A stretch of DNA of 64,000 nt from Ottelia alismoides (GCA_037367405.1 JAZKJV010000149.1:1-64000), one strand, 5' to 3'. Positions 48,701-62,220 are shown, counted from the first letter of the stretch. The notes: generated from the sequence alone by a model not told the origin. Numbers and translations are program-made.

Positions 48701-49553
48701 TGTATTATAAAATTTCATTATAATTTGGATTTTTTTTGAAATTTTTAAAAAAATTGATGGTGTATTTTGGCATTTTTTGTATATGTTGGGTTTCAAAATT
48801 CTTTATAAAAATCCTAAAAATTATAAAGCGCAAAAAAATTAATATAAATCCATTAATAATTGAAAAAATTATAAATTATCTTGAATTAAAGCTTGAAAAT
48901 TTTGCTTTTTGCCTGTGTATATTTCTAAAATTTTTTATTTTATTTTCTATTTTAAAAAAAATGTGGATTAATTTTCTGTTGTGTTTAATTTCTATTTTTA
49001 ATTGTTTTAAGGGACATATAAATTCGGAAAATCTTTGAAAAATTCAAAGAAACTATAAAAAAATCATCTAAAAAATTATATTTAATTGAATTTTATGGGT
49101 ATTTTTTTATTATTTTTGAATTCTTGATTTGACACTTTCTTATTTTGTTTTAAAAACTAAAAATATAAAATTTTGTAAAAAAATAGACATTGTAAAATTA
49201 GAAATAAAAAATTTAAAAAAATACAAAAAATACAAAAATCCATAAAAATACAAAAGAAGAAAAGGACATAAAAATAATAATAGATTAAAAGAAATAGAAT
49301 CTGCCTTGATTTTTAATAATTAATAAACCTTAGGTACTATAGCATCTATAAGTTTGATCATGTGGGCTATGCCGGTAAAACAAATAGCACATTCTTTCTT
49401 TGAGAATTTTCCTTATTAGATTGACTTTCTGCGTTTAGAATAAAAAAATTTATTTAAGACTATTTAAGATTGTGATGGCGACATTTCCACTTTTGCACAT
49501 TTTCATCCTCATTTTCATTTAATAATTTAAAACCTGAAAAGTTCTTCCCAACA
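45754..49553 (+). repeat. gypsy3 5' LTR
   Basis: About 3.8 kb, starting TGATGATAAATCACC and ending TTCTTCCCAACA. Collinear with the gypsy1 LTR (ATTAAAATCCC, AAATAAAGGAAAAATAAA, TATAGGCTGACTC and other blocks). TATA at 47052-47066. The frames inside (for example 47266-47490, 47999-48196, 48736-49038) have no known motif. Confidence 0.82.
47052..47066 (+). promoter_or_regulatory. putative TATA box of gypsy3 LTR
   Basis: CTATTTATATAGATC, about 1.3 kb into the LTR, the best TATA match among the plus-strand gypsy LTRs. Confidence 0.5.
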
Positions 49554-49555
49554 AA

Positions 49556-49577
49556 TTACATTGTCGTCGGGGAGCCA
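49556..49577 (+). promoter_or_regulatory. gypsy3 primer binding site (tRNA-Asp type, degenerate)
   Basis: TTACATTGTCGTCGGGGAGC, 2 nt after the LTR, followed by CACGACGGGGGTAGC, which parallels CACAGCAAGGGTAGT in gypsy1. Confidence 0.72.
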
Positions 49578-51058
49578 CGACGGGGGTAGCTATTTATTTT
49601 TCCTTTACTCGTGGTGTTTGTTTGATTTTTGATTCATTTTATTTATCTTCTATTTTCATTCCATTTTGTACTTCATTACATTTCTCCATATTATTCATAA
49701 ATTTTTCTGACATTTTTTTTATATTTCCACTTTTCTACGAGGACCCGATGAGCGACGACAACATTTCCTAGGAGTACCAACACACCCATGTGAAGTGGAG
49801 GCCAAGAATTTCTTTATTGATCGACAAGAGAGTGTAGAGGAGTAGGAGCAGGTTGCATGGAAAATGCTTTTGAGCAAATTTTTTTATTTCTAGTTATTTT
49901 TATTCAATTATTTTTTAAATAATTTGTATTAGTTTTTGTTGGCATTTCCCTTTTTTTCTATTTTCTAGTAGGCATGTTTAAACCCTTGTGATTGTTGGGT
50001 TTGTTACACATAGTGCTAGTGTACTTGGAGGACCTCATCGGTTTTTGCTTTCATCGCTTTTATTTTTATTTGTTTCACATGGTTTTTTTGTGCTTGAGTC
50101 ATTTGCATTACGTTTTATTATCTTGGTTGAGCTGGGTAAATAATAGGTCCAAACACATTAATAATCTTCATGTTCCTAACGAGTGGCTTCATAGTTAGAC
50201 TTAGTCAAATAATTTGTTCCACTCGATAATAGAAGTTTCCGCTAGTACGGTTCTCATGCATCATATATGCTTGATTTTCAATTTATTGACAGACCATTTG
50301 CATATAGACTGCTGGAAATAGGTACGCATCTTGTACTTGACATGCATCATTGATTTCATAGTGCATCAGCTTTTCTAACTTCCGTCACCGTTTTGTCTCA
50401 CTCAGGATAACAAAGTAAATTAGAAAATTCGCTAGATCTTTTTATTTTAAAATGCTCAAAAAATGTTATAACCAAAATAAAATTGGGACTTCTAAAATAA
50501 TGTGACCATAAAAATAAATGTAATGATATCATCCTTATTTTGGGGAGAGTCACCTCCTCATTATTGTGGGTACTTACCTCCCGACGGAGTGGGTGGGGAC
50601 ACAACCCTATGGATAGAGCATAAATCCACGGACTTGTGCCCTAAGCACATGTTTCACTCTTCGGTACACAGTTGCATATGCAAGCACTTGGCTCCAACCT
50701 TAGAAAATCATTTTGGCATGCTTCGCCTCTTAGCTCCCTTTGGGCCTGATATAACTCGGGAGCCCAGGCAGATGGCTCCACTATTTGGGGAGGTATGAGG
50801 ACGTATGTTGGGTGATAGGGCTACATCATTATGTGTGTTTTGAGTTAAGTAACTATTTGTCATTCGCTAAACTAAAAGTTGAAAAGATAAAAGACCGAAC
50901 TCTAGCGATCCTCACAATATGTTCAGTTGGTGAATTGATGGTTGGTTTGTTTTTGTTTTTTTAGAATAAAGATCTATCCATGCACTTTACGCCTTTTTCT
51001 TCACTTCTTCTTCTTGTCTGACTTTGTAATTTCGCATCTTTCCTTTTGTATATCAAAG
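49578..51058 (+). other. gypsy3 untranslated leader
   Basis: 1.5 kb homologous in blocks to the gypsy1 leader, including CGAGGACCCGATGAGCGA at 49738 and the TTTTGCTTTCATCGC region near 50050. No gene seen. Confidence 0.6.
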
Positions 51059-52790
51059 ATGTCAGATTGGAGTACTTTCTATTTAGACTTCGTGAGCTTA
51101 TCTTTAAACACTCCAAGTTAGTCATCTTCATTCATTTGGGATGGCTCTCTTCGTGAATATTCTTCTTCCACTATATCACTGTTTGTTTTGCTAATAAATC
51201 CCTTGTTTGAGATTGACCGTAATCTCAAACTTTCATTTGAGACTCCATCATTTCTAAAAACTGATTGAGTGCCTTGCACATTTTCAGAATCATACATTGA
51301 GGACTCGATGTATCCCAATGTAAAGGCCTTGATGATTGAGAAACATGAGATCAACAACATGATGATGGTTTCAAAATAGGCTATTCAGGAACAGTTGACT
51401 GAGCAGGCCAACATCTAGGCATTATTGAGAGACATGATCTTAGAGATAAGGAACAATAGAGGAGAGACGAGAGAGGAGGATGAGCAGATGAGAGGAGGTA
51501 GGAATGGGGGAGGACCTGAGCGGCAGAGAGTAGATCATTTAGTTGAGCCCAAGATAGTGGTGCCTAAGCTCACACATAGAGATTCCTATAACCCAGGCGT
51601 AAGACACTCAGTGACATGGATTCAGATACTTGTAGTTCCTGGGAATTTTGTGCTAAATCCCCAACTTCTACAATTACTCCCCATATTCCACAGTCACATT
51701 AATGAAGAACCATATATACACCTCCAGCAATTTGCCTGCATATGTGCTATGATGCACTACCCTAACATTCCATCAGAGGTAGTGAAGATGACAACCTTCC
51801 CTTTAAGCCTTATGGATAAGGCTCTCCATTGGATTGATCATTTAGGAAGAGTTATCACGTCTTGGGAGGAGATGAGGTCAGCATTTTTTAGAAAGTATTA
51901 CCCTCTAGGATGACTGAATTAGATGTGGTCCCTTATTTCCAACTTCTCCTAGTTGTCCCATGAGCCGATACATGTGAAAGGGGAATGCTTCAAGGATTTG
52001 ATGGAGAAATGCTCCCATCATGACATACCGAAGATTAGCCTTGTGGAGAATTTTGTTGGGGGTTTGAGTTCTGAGAACCAGAGATTGGTTGATGTCGCTT
52101 TTGGGGGGTCCCGTTTCAACAAGAATGAGGATGTTCTATGGTAGATATTTGAGGAAATGGGGGAGAGATCTACAACTTTATCTTTTTACCAAGCATTTCA
52201 GAAATATCCTCTGCATTTTTCTATACCTCACAAGGCCATCAACATGACAACATCTCATGATGTGGATAGGGTGGATATTTCCGATCTGACCATCATAGGA
52301 AATCACCTATGCAAAGTCGATATAATTGAGAAATGATGATAAGAGATTGAGAAATTACATGTTATCGTGCAGAGGACAAAATAGCTAGATAAGCTAGTCG
52401 ATATTACGAAGTACCATGAGCGTTTACTCAGTACCGTCAATTCATATCAGAGCGTAAATATGGTGGTCGATACTTTTGCATCTTAGCAGACTAATTCCAT
52501 TCCTTCTGCACAATAGAGTACCGAAGCACCCCCGATAGTTCAACACGTTTACTACATGCATACTCTGGACGAGGTCCCACAGCAGTCACCTTTGGCATGT
52601 ATTGTGTCATATTATTAAGAGTATCCTTAACTTTCTGAGCAGTAGTGACCACTTCCACCTCACATTCAAGAGGTGAATGATATTTGGAGCGGTCTCAAGT
52701 GTAGCTAGACATGTCCAAAAGGGCAGGGAAAAGTTGGGTTCCTAGGCCGGTTAGAGGCCACCTCACTAGTTTAAGAGTAGTAGGCCACAC
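51059..52790 (+). pseudogene. gypsy3 Gag (Athila-like), decayed
   Basis: ATG at 51059 after CAAAG (start MSDWSTFYLDF). The frame then runs to about 52790 with scattered stops and a frame change near 51913-51950. The 51425-51913 part has the retrotransposon gag core: NPQLLQLLPIFHSHINEEPY, HLQQFACICAMMHYPNIP, FPLSLMDKALHWIDHLGR and SWEEMRSAFFRKYYPL. It continues with FKDLMEKCSHHDIPK and VENFVGGLSSENQRLVDVAF. This order is that of plant Athila/gypsy Gag, which forms the virus-like particle around the RNA. A C-H-C knuckle is not visible. The coding region is lost before any protease. Confidence 0.8.
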
Positions 52791-53399
52791 TAGTTCCAGC
52801 ACCAGCAGCCAAAGCCTCATTATTTGTCTCCACTACATTTTTAGACTTGGAGACATGGATATTAGAAGATGCAGCCTGCATATCCTTATCACTGATATTA
52901 TCAGCAGCATCAAGCACTATATTCGCATCCTCCTCCTTATTATTCGCATTAGACACAATCTACTTATTTAGGGTATCCGTAACCTCCACACCTCTAGTCT
53001 TAGTGACATTCAGTTGTTGAGCATCTCGAGGCAACCTTAGTTAACCCAACACTTTATTATCTCTCTCTATTGATGAAGAGCGTGAATGATCTAAACCAGA
53101 TGGATGATGACCCGACTGCCATGAAGACACTTATTCCAGCCTAGGTCGAAGACAATCCGAACAACATCATACACAACAAGGAGCAGGTAGCCCATGATCC
53201 ATCCACCCCCAAGACAAGTATGAAGTGTGGTTTTACATGTTTATCTAATGCCATTACGATGATGAGTTATTGGAGACTACAACCGCAGCATAGTTGGGAT
53301 TGGGCAATAAAGCCTCTCATCGAGCTTCATCGTCATCTGCAACTTCTTCATCATTTGAGTAGAGAACCAGTGTTGCAGCGAATGGAGGATCATCATTAC
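52791..53399. other. unassigned stretch between gypsy3 gag and copia LTR
   Basis: Moderate GC, frames on both strands (52771-52956 minus, Ala/Asn/Asp-rich; 53220-53405 plus) without recognised motifs. It may be the last part of gypsy3 or a remnant of another element. Confidence 0.35.
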
Positions 53400-55945
53400 T
53401 ACTAGACATGTGAGCCCAACGCGAAGCATTCCAACAATAAATATTATGTAATGTTTGATATGTCAATAAAAGTTATTTGTTTATTTCACTCCCTATCTAA
53501 GATTAAATAAATAAAAGCACGGTAAGGTCCCTTAGTACAATTAGGATTATGTACCGTAGACATCTTAATGATCATACCGTTGTTGATTTATTGGTTGAAT
53601 CATATAGGCTTGTGCTTGGGTGAAGATCTAAGGAGTAAGATTGAGGACTTATCAAGCACCATCAAATGATTGTTAAGATATTATCTCCAAATTGAGAAGG
53701 AGATGACAATACTTCTCTATTGGTCGGATTCTTACCAACCTCTTTATGTAGATCCTCTACATAGGAATAGAGATTAGGAGGTGTTAGACAAGTTATGTAA
53801 AAATGTTGACTTAACTAGATCGAGATAACCAAGACCTATGTCGTATACTATCATGATATAGGAAAGCATCCTCTGACCGAAGACAGATGTATAGCTATAG
53901 CTCTGAGTATGTACATTTCGAAGACTGATAAGTTCATGGTCTAATCAAGGTCTAAACACCGGTGAGGTGGTGTGCATAGAAGGGCATATGAGTAATACAA
54001 TCTCTCAAAGTGATCATATAGGTTCACTTATGGATCGGAAGACATGGGCTCACTCATGAGGTATTGGAATAAATCAAATTCCATGCATGTTTGTATTGTT
54101 TTGGAAGCATAACAAGAAATTGTAGGTATGATATATGCTTTTGGAAAACATATAATTGATTCCAACTCCCAATGACCAAATGAGAAACTTAGTGATAAAA
54201 TCCTGAAGATGACAGTGCGAAATTGATCTATATCTTTGGGTTTATTCTATCTTCCATTATGCAAGATGTACATGCATTACGAATCACTGAGGGTATTGTG
54301 ATCATAAACTACTATATATCCATGACGCTTCCATTCGGAGGGAGAGATTAAACATGTCTAGATTTTAGTGACTCCTGTTAGTAGAGAAGTGATCTGATCT
54401 TAGTCTAAATGCTGGACAATGATCAAAATGTGATTCAAATGTAATAACAATATTAGATTTACAATCTTGATTTAACCAAGCATCTAAGAGAGGTCCCCAA
54501 TATCGAGATTTGAGTTGTGATCTCAATATCCAAGTCACTATACGTGGAACGTACAATTGCCATGTCCTTATCTCCAAGTATCTGCGGAGAAGCGCATTAT
54601 TCTTGAAAGAGTTCAAGAATAATTACATTGATAGAATGTGTATCCAAGCATTGAGAAATATATAACTAAATGGGATTCAGTTATAATTAATAATGTGAAT
54701 TTGAATCAGATTATTTTGATGCATGAGAGTGATGATACAATATAATTAAATGTGATTTAATTATTGTTGATATTAATAATGTGGATAACACTATCCATAT
54801 TAATCATATATATTATAAATGTGATTTATAATATAAGAGACAGAGAGAGCTATTTGTATATAACATTTATAATTTAAATGTTGATGTGAATTGGATTCGC
54901 ATTGGACAATTAATTGAATATGTAATCTACATTTTATTTTGGGTTGTGAACATGATTCATTAAAATCCAAAGACATGATTGATATTTTACAAAGTAATTT
55001 GGATTTATTTTGGTGAAATAATTTACAATAAATGTTGTTGTAAATAATGATGGATCACATGAGATATTATATCTCATATAATAGGAATGAGGAGCCTCCC
55101 TTCTTTACTAAGAGGGTGGACGACCACTCTTTTTAAGAGTCAAGGTGATTGTTCCTCCTTAATTGGAAGAAGGCTTTCCTCATTCCTAATCCTTCATAAT
55201 ATATTTGTTTGATTGAATTAATTTATATTGATGATATACTCAATATATATATAATTTATTTTATTAATTGTTGTATTTTTACAGCAAAATCATGGTCATT
55301 GAAAGAAACACAAATCAATCTCAACCATTAGATTTGTGTTGTTCATGGATTGTAATACATGAACTCCCAAAATATTATAAAAGATAAGGCAACCATAGCT
55401 CTTATTTTACAGCATAGAATTCACAAGCTCTCTCTCTCTCTCATCATCATACACCCCCCCCTCTATCTCTCTAAGTAGCCGTCCATTTTGTGACCTAGAG
55501 AGGATCGTCGTTGTCGTTGAACCATCATGTTGCTGCTTCAACTACTCATAGATCTTCATCTTCCTCGGTACTTTTAGTACTTGAATAAGACCTCAAATTT
55601 CATGTAATAAAATCAGGAGATCCATCGCTTGTATCAACATCTTGGATTGCGAGAAGGATGCATTTCATCAATGTGTTCAAAAGCATCGCCTCAGTCGGGT
55701 CAAACATGAGACAGACGGTCTCTTCATTTAGAGACTACGGTTGCAACTTCTCTTCAAGAGGGATTCCTATATCTACTTTGTGACTTAGATGAAACGATCA
55801 GAGAAGTGTTATTGGATCATTTGTCTCATCACATTGAAGTTTGAAATTCCACTGTGCCAAGAACTACTGCGACTAGTCGCTCCCGTTCTCATATGATCTA
55901 ATCTTCATGTACAGTTGATGCTCTTAGGGTCATTTACATAACCTT
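53400..55945 (+). repeat. copia LTR, plus orientation
   Basis: It starts around 53405 with GACATGTGAGCCCAACGCG and is collinear, in opposite orientation, with the copia2 LTR: TAGTACAATTAGG...ATGTACC, AGGCTTGTGCTTGGGTGAAG, GACTTATCAAGCACC, TATTATAAAAGAT, a CT repeat, and GCGACTAGTCGC near 55871. The usual TGTTG start has decayed. The end near 55945 is approximate; AGGTAACAGAGCC follows and may be a decayed TGGTATCAGAGCC primer site. Confidence 0.75.
55373..55385 (+). promoter_or_regulatory. putative TATA box of 53.4-kb copia LTR
   Basis: TATTATAAAAGAT, followed about 40-70 bases later by a CT repeat (55431-55442) at the start of the presumed transcript. Confidence 0.55.
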
Positions 55946-56859
55946 TAAGAGGTAACAGAGCCTTTATCGAGGTCTTTGTCAAGGTTAATGTTTCGAATGC
56001 ATGGTAATCTTTATTTTTGCAGTGGATGCAATATTCGAAATTATATTTCGCTAAATTAAAAGACTATTATTCGTGAACTATTTGAAAATGTTTTCTAGTT
56101 ATTATATTCTATTTGGAATGTCTAAATATGTCCCAAAAATAATAACCTAATGTCGGTATCAAAAGTGCATGAAAATCATTCGAAGACTTACCGCCTTGAA
56201 AATATTTTTGCATGTATTCATGTATCAGAAAATTAATTTTGCTTACTATTTTCTTATCATGAAATATGAAATAAACACTTGAATAAGTATAGAATTAAAC
56301 CATCATATCGCTCGAATTTATTTCATGTGATTCCAACTCTGTTTTCCCAAGATATTCCATATTTAGTGGAGATTGTTCGGAAGATGATTAGATCATCAAA
56401 CCTCTTCTCTTAATGTGTTTATAATTCAATAGAAATTATGAAAATTATGAAATTGCCTTCATTAATTATGATTCATAATAATTATGGAAATAATTGATTA
56501 ATCATCATAGGCCATTAACTGTATGTATCATGAAAACCCTAGTTTATACAACAATTATTATAGGACAATCTTAACATGCAAAACATGGTTGCTTGATATG
56601 CTTAGAAATTTTAGGATCTCAAAATAGTTTTAAGATGCCTAATATTTCTGAGATATTATTATATATTATAATGCCGCTCATCAAAGTTGATCAATATAAT
56701 CCCAAGTAAATTGGCAATATTTTGTATTGTTCTCAATCAAAATGGTGAAGGTGTCTAATCCGGGTATACTGACTTGGTTTACTAATTAGCACCATGCATG
56801 CCAAGAAAATGTTCCCTCCCAGCATTACTCATGAAGGATATGGTTAGATCCTCAAGCGC
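55946..56859. other. spacer between opposed copia LTRs
   Basis: AT-rich, no frame above 60 codons. It forms the loop of the 6-kb inverted arrangement. Confidence 0.4.
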
Positions 56860-59472
56860 ATCACGGAAGCATGAGCATCGTATCGAATACGACGAGGAAC
56901 GACTAGTCGCACTAGTTGTTCTATGCAGCGGAAATTAAAATTTATTCATGTGACAAAACCACATGATCCAAGAACACTTCTCGGATCGTTACGTCTAAAA
57001 CACAAGCAAGTAATAGGATTACCTCTTGAAGCGTGGTTGCGATCGAGTCTCTAAACGAAGAGACCTCCTGTCTCAAGTCCGATCCGATGTAGGAGATGCT
57101 TGCGAGTGTGTTGATGAAACGCGTGCTTCTCGCAATCCATGTTGATGATCTAAGCAGCAGATCTCCCGATCTCGACACACGAGATCCGACGTCTTCTTCA
57201 CGAACGGGGCGCACAGAAGGAGACGGAGATCCACGAGCAAACGATCAGGTAGCATAATGATGATGCTGCGGTGATGGAGACTCCCTCTAGGGCATCCATG
57301 GTGGATGGCCATATGAGAGGGAGAGAGAGAGTAGGCATGCAGAGAGAGAGAGAGAGAGACTTATGTTCTCATTGTGTGTAGAAGATAAAAGGGGTGCCCT
57401 TCTATTTATAATATTTTGAGATCCATGGATCTCAATCCATGGGCAACACAAATCCAATGGTTGTCATTGATTTGTGTTTCTTTTAATGGCTAAGATTTGT
57501 GTTGGTAAAACCAACAAAAAATAATTTAAATGAGATTAAATATACATTGATAAATCAACATAATTTAATCCTCAAATTAAATCAACTAATATTGGAGATA
57601 ATGGAAAGGAGAATGTTTCCTTCCATATAAGAGGGGTGGACGGCCACTCTTTCCTTGTAGGAATTGGTAGCCGTCCCTTCTCCTATTAGGAAAGGGAGAT
57701 TCCAATGCAATAGCCAAGATTGCATATATCTCCAATATTTACAACAACAATTGTTGTAAATTTTTCTAAAAAATAATTCATAATTATTTTATGAATATGG
57801 CAATATTGCCATTAGAAAATTGTGAATCACATTCACAACCCAAAATAAAATGTGAATTATATTTTCAATTTAATGTTCAATGTGAATCCAATTCACATTA
57901 ACATTTAATTTACAAATGTAAATTACAAATAACTCTCTCTTATATATTATAAATCACATTTATAATATATATGATTAATATCGATATTTCTATCCACATT
58001 ATTCATATCCATGATAATTAAATCACATTTAATCATCTTGTATCTATATTCTCATGTGCCCAAATAATATGAATCATATTCACGTTATTTACATCATTAA
58101 TAATCAAATCACATTTAGTTATGTAAGATAGCTCTCTTTATAATCTGAATCGTATTCATATTAATCATGATAATTAAATTGTATTTAATTATCCATTTTC
58201 TCAATGCTCGGATACTTATATCAACAATGAAATTATCCTGAACTCTTTCACGGATAATGCGCTTTCTCCACGAATACTTGGAGATAAGGACATGGTCATT
58301 GTATTGTTCCATGTATAGTGACTTGGATATGAAGATCACATCTCAAATCCAGATCTCGGGCCTCCAATAGATGCTTTATTAAATCAAGACCACAAATCTA
58401 ATCTTCTCATTACATCTGAATCACATTCAGATCAATGCCCAACAATTGGACTAAGATTAGATTACTTCTCTACTGAGAGGAGTCACTAAAATCCAGACCC
58501 GTTTCATCACTCCCTAGTAATAGAAGCGTCACGGTTATACAATCGTTTAAGATCACATCACCCTCAGGTATTCTCAATACCTATACATCCTGCATACTGG
58601 AAGACTCAGAATAAACCTGAAATATAAGATCAATTTTATACTATCTACTTTAGGGATTTATCATTAAGTTTCTCATTTGACTATTGGGAGTTAGTATCGA
58701 TCATATACTTCCCAAAAGTATATATCATACCCAGGTATTGATATTATACTTTCCGAAAGTATATATCAAACCTACAAATTCAGTCAAGCTTCCAAAGCGA
58801 GACGACCGTGCACAGAATTTGATTCCGCCCAATATCTTATGAGTGAGCTCATGTCTTCTGGTTTGGTAACTGAACCTGTATGATCCCTTTTAGAGATCAT
58901 ATTACTCATATGCCCTTGCATGCACACCAGCGTGCCGGTGTATAGACCTTGATTAGGTCATCAACCTATTGGTCTGCCAAATGTACATACTAAGACATAT
59001 AGTAACACATCTGTCTCCGGTCAGAGGATGCGTTCTTATATCATGATAGCATATGATATAGGACTTTGGTTATCTCGATCTCGTTAAGTCAACTCTTTGA
59101 CATAACTAATCTTACACCTCCGAATCTCTATTCCTCTGCAGAGGACCTGCATCAAGAGGTCGGTCAGATATCAGCCTACCTGAGAAAGGATTGCCATCTC
59201 TTACTTAGGCTGGAGATCATCTCTCAGCAATCAGTTGACGGTGCTTGATGAGTCCTCAATCTAACTCTTTAGATGTTCATCCAAGCACTAGCCTCTATGA
59301 TTCATTATTTGAATAAACAGCTGTATGATCATAAAGATGGCCATGGTACATAACCCTAATTGTACAAAGGGACCTATTATGCAAATCATGTATTCTTCAT
59401 TTCAGATCAGGGAATGATATTCGCAATAATATTTATTGCATAATGGCTCGCCGTGGTCTCGCATGTCCAACA
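56860..59472 (-). repeat. copia2 3' LTR
   Basis: On minus it starts TGTTGGACATGCGAG at 59472. A TATA region (TATTATAAATAG, minus, 57401-57415) is followed by a GA/CT repeat (57311-57359) and the word GACTAGTCG near the end. Collinear with 24330-26872 and 53400-55945. The 3' limit is approximate. Confidence 0.8.
57401..57415 (-). promoter_or_regulatory. putative TATA box of copia2 LTR
   Basis: On minus AATATTATAAATAGA, about 2.06 kb into the LTR, just upstream of the AG/CT-repeat transcript start. Confidence 0.55.
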
Positions 59473-59487
59473 ATGTCCCACTAGCCC
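59473..59487 (-). promoter_or_regulatory. copia2 polypurine tract
   Basis: On minus GGGCTAGTGGGACAT directly before TGTTGGACATGC, the same design as copia1 (TTAGTGGGAGAT). Confidence 0.75.
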
Positions 59488-62220
59488 AAAGAGCCATTAA
59501 TGGGCTAATCATATAAACCCGCACTCATTTGACAATCATAGGCTATTTATAAAAATCTATAGGTATGTTGAACAGTCACTCTGTTCCCAAGAGACTACGC
59601 CAAGTCCTTTTACGGTACTTGCATATCTCTGAGTAACAGTTCTCGCATTCAATGCGAAAATTGCATCTTATGCAACCAATACTCAACATTGTTAGTTAAA
59701 GTGACGTTGACACTACAACCAGTATTTAATATCTATCATCCTTATTAGAATACCCTTAATTCTGGAGATCTCTATCTCCTAAGGTATCCATAGTTAAGAC
59801 CTTTTAGATCACTATCTATAAAGTCTTAATTTCTTGAAGATAAGACTTTGAGATCACTATCTTAAAATTTTTGCCTTCTATGAAGATATCCTTATTACTG
59901 TAATCAAGTGTTTTATCACCATGGTAGGATTAGCAATAATTTACTACTCCACTGCGTGGTAGACATCTGGCTTTTGTACACATCTAGCATACACCCTACT
60001 TCTCGGAACTGATGCACAAGGGCAAGCAGTTTTAGCACTCACATCCTCAACTCTTTGAGGTGCTATCCCTTTAGATAGGTCAATACCATATCTTGAGGAA
60101 AAGAAGCCTTGCTTGGAATTTTCCAAAAAATGGAAATGTCCAAGGTGTACTATTAATGTGACGGTCCCAATACAACATCAGAACTAAGATTTAAGAGGTA
60201 TTCTTGAGATCATATCTCGAGGTATGGAATAACCAGAGTATAAAACACTTATTATTATTATCCTTATATCATACTAAACGATTAGGATATTATCTACATT
60301 TAGCACGATGAACAATGGCATCCCACTAAGCTTCACACGGTTCATCAAGATTCTATCTGAGATCATAACATTTATAATTTCATCAAATCTTATGTTCCAA
60401 CTACAAGAATCTTATTTGAGTCCAAAGATGGAATTCCTTAGCTTGCATACCTTGCTTTCCTCAACCATGAAGCCCTGAGGCTAATTCATGTGAATATCCT
60501 CAAAGAGGTATTCATGGAGAAATGCAATCTTGACTCACATCTTGATGATGCCATAGTCAAGTTGTGTAGCTTGGGTTAGCTATATTCTGATGGGTTTAAG
60601 CATGATCACTGAAGAGCAAGTCTCATCGCAAGCGATGTCTTCTCTTCGATGTGCAACTCATGGATACGAACCGTGCTTTGAAGGTCTCTACCTTCTCGTC
60701 ATGTTCCTTCTTTCTATTGAAGATCCATTTACACCTTAATGGATCTTACCCATATAGGCAGATCCTCGAGGGTCCATATACAACACTTGTATATGCAGTC
60801 TACTTTAGACTTTATTGCCAACATCCATCTTTCCATGTCATGATCTTTAGAAGCTTCATCAATTGAAGTTAGATCATTGTCAGATTCAACTGAAACATGG
60901 AATCCATCTTCAAGCTATGAAGATGTATTAGTGCTTCATCTTTAATTGTCCTTTTAGTTTCCAATTTTAGGAACCTCATTATCTTCTCAAGATTAAATGA
61001 GTTCCTTAACTTCATTTCATCTTGATTCTCAAGAGTCTCATCTTCTAAGAATCACATTCTCAGATATGAAATCTTTTAAGAATCTCAAGGTCATAAAGTA
61101 GGTATCCAATACCATCCTTTATTTTCCTAATGAAGTAGCACTCTCTAGTGCTGGATACCAGTTTACCAACATGGAACCTTATAAGGATATATATTGTAGT
61201 CTCTACTACATATATATACCTGGAAACTAAGAAATAATTATGCTAAGATTAATCATTGATCAAATCATGTCACACATGATCAATTGTATCTCCCTACAAC
61301 TCTATTGAGTTAAGGTTCATTAGTTGGAGTGATATAGGAATGACATTCATATCTCTATAAGGTATTCCAGGAATTTATCTAATAGGTACAAGCAACCTTG
61401 GTTAGATCAAATTCATTTAATCTTCCTTCCAAACTTTGGTTCTACACCAAACTTGTGAAATATTTGAACATTTCAAAGGTTTCCAAGTGAAGAGAAGAAA
61501 TCTCATATCACAAATAATCAACAATGGATATCACATATGCATAATGTTTATTTTGATATAGATGATTCACATACATCAATATGCATGAGATCTTGAATAC
61601 CTTACATCTTACACCATTCCAAGGAAGGTGTATCGAACATTTTTACTTTTGAATACAATATTCACAAGTATGTAAGATTTGAACCTTTAGACAATCTAAA
61701 GTTTCATCTCTCACTAGTCTATTGATCACATCAACAGACAAATGTCCAAGGCTTGATGCCAGATCATTATCAAATGATCTTCATTCTCGTATTGATCTTT
61801 TAAGGTTTAATTTCAATATTAGAAATGTTAATGAACCATTCATTATTTTTTTAATTTAGTAGAGTCCACAAGATTTTTGATTACTATATGAAATATCTCC
61901 ATCATAACTCTTTATGATAGGTGTATTACAGAATTCACATTTATTTTCAACATTTAGAAATAAACAATGAGTGCATTCTAGTATCTAGGTGATAGAGACA
62001 TCCTCTAAGACTAAGGGCTCTCCCACTAAAATTATGAAGTCTATCAATCCAATAGAGAATGTTGCAACAATTGCATCAATATCCATGTGGATGATTATTA
62101 AACCTTTAAGATCAAATTTCTAATCCTCTAATACATATGCAACCAACAAGTGTCATTTGAAGATTGAGATACAATTATTAGACTTTATCTTATAAAATAA
62201 GTAAGTCAATTTCGATGATT
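59488..62220 (-). pseudogene. copia2 Pol: protease/integrase/reverse transcriptase/ribonuclease H remnants
   Basis: Reading on minus: at about 61640-61800 LGHLSVDVINRLVRDETLDC and LHTCEYC, the gag-pre-integrase zinc-binding region. Integrase follows to about 61200. Reverse transcriptase lies at 60240-61000, aligned base for base with copia1 (for example the plus-strand antisense TCAATCTTGACTCACATCTTGAT region against 41040-41080). Its catalytic Y-V-D-D is NVDN (near 60285). At 60126-59944 comes ENSKQGFFSSRYGIDLSKG, then APQRVEDVSAK and YARCVQKPDVYHAVE, the segment leading to ribonuclease H. Below 59944 the ribonuclease H is poorly preserved. Many stops; inactive. Confidence 0.8.

Noticed and set aside
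48736..49038. 100-codon Ile/Leu/Lys/Phe-rich frame resembling a membrane protein
   Set aside because: It lies in the AT-rich U5 part of the gypsy3 LTR, and the composition alone gives hydrophobic codons.
56150..56170. GTCGGTATCAAAAGTGC as a copia primer site
   Set aside because: It lies about 200 bp past the point where LTR homology with copia2 fades; AGGTAACAGAGCC near 55953 fits the position better, though it is also weak.
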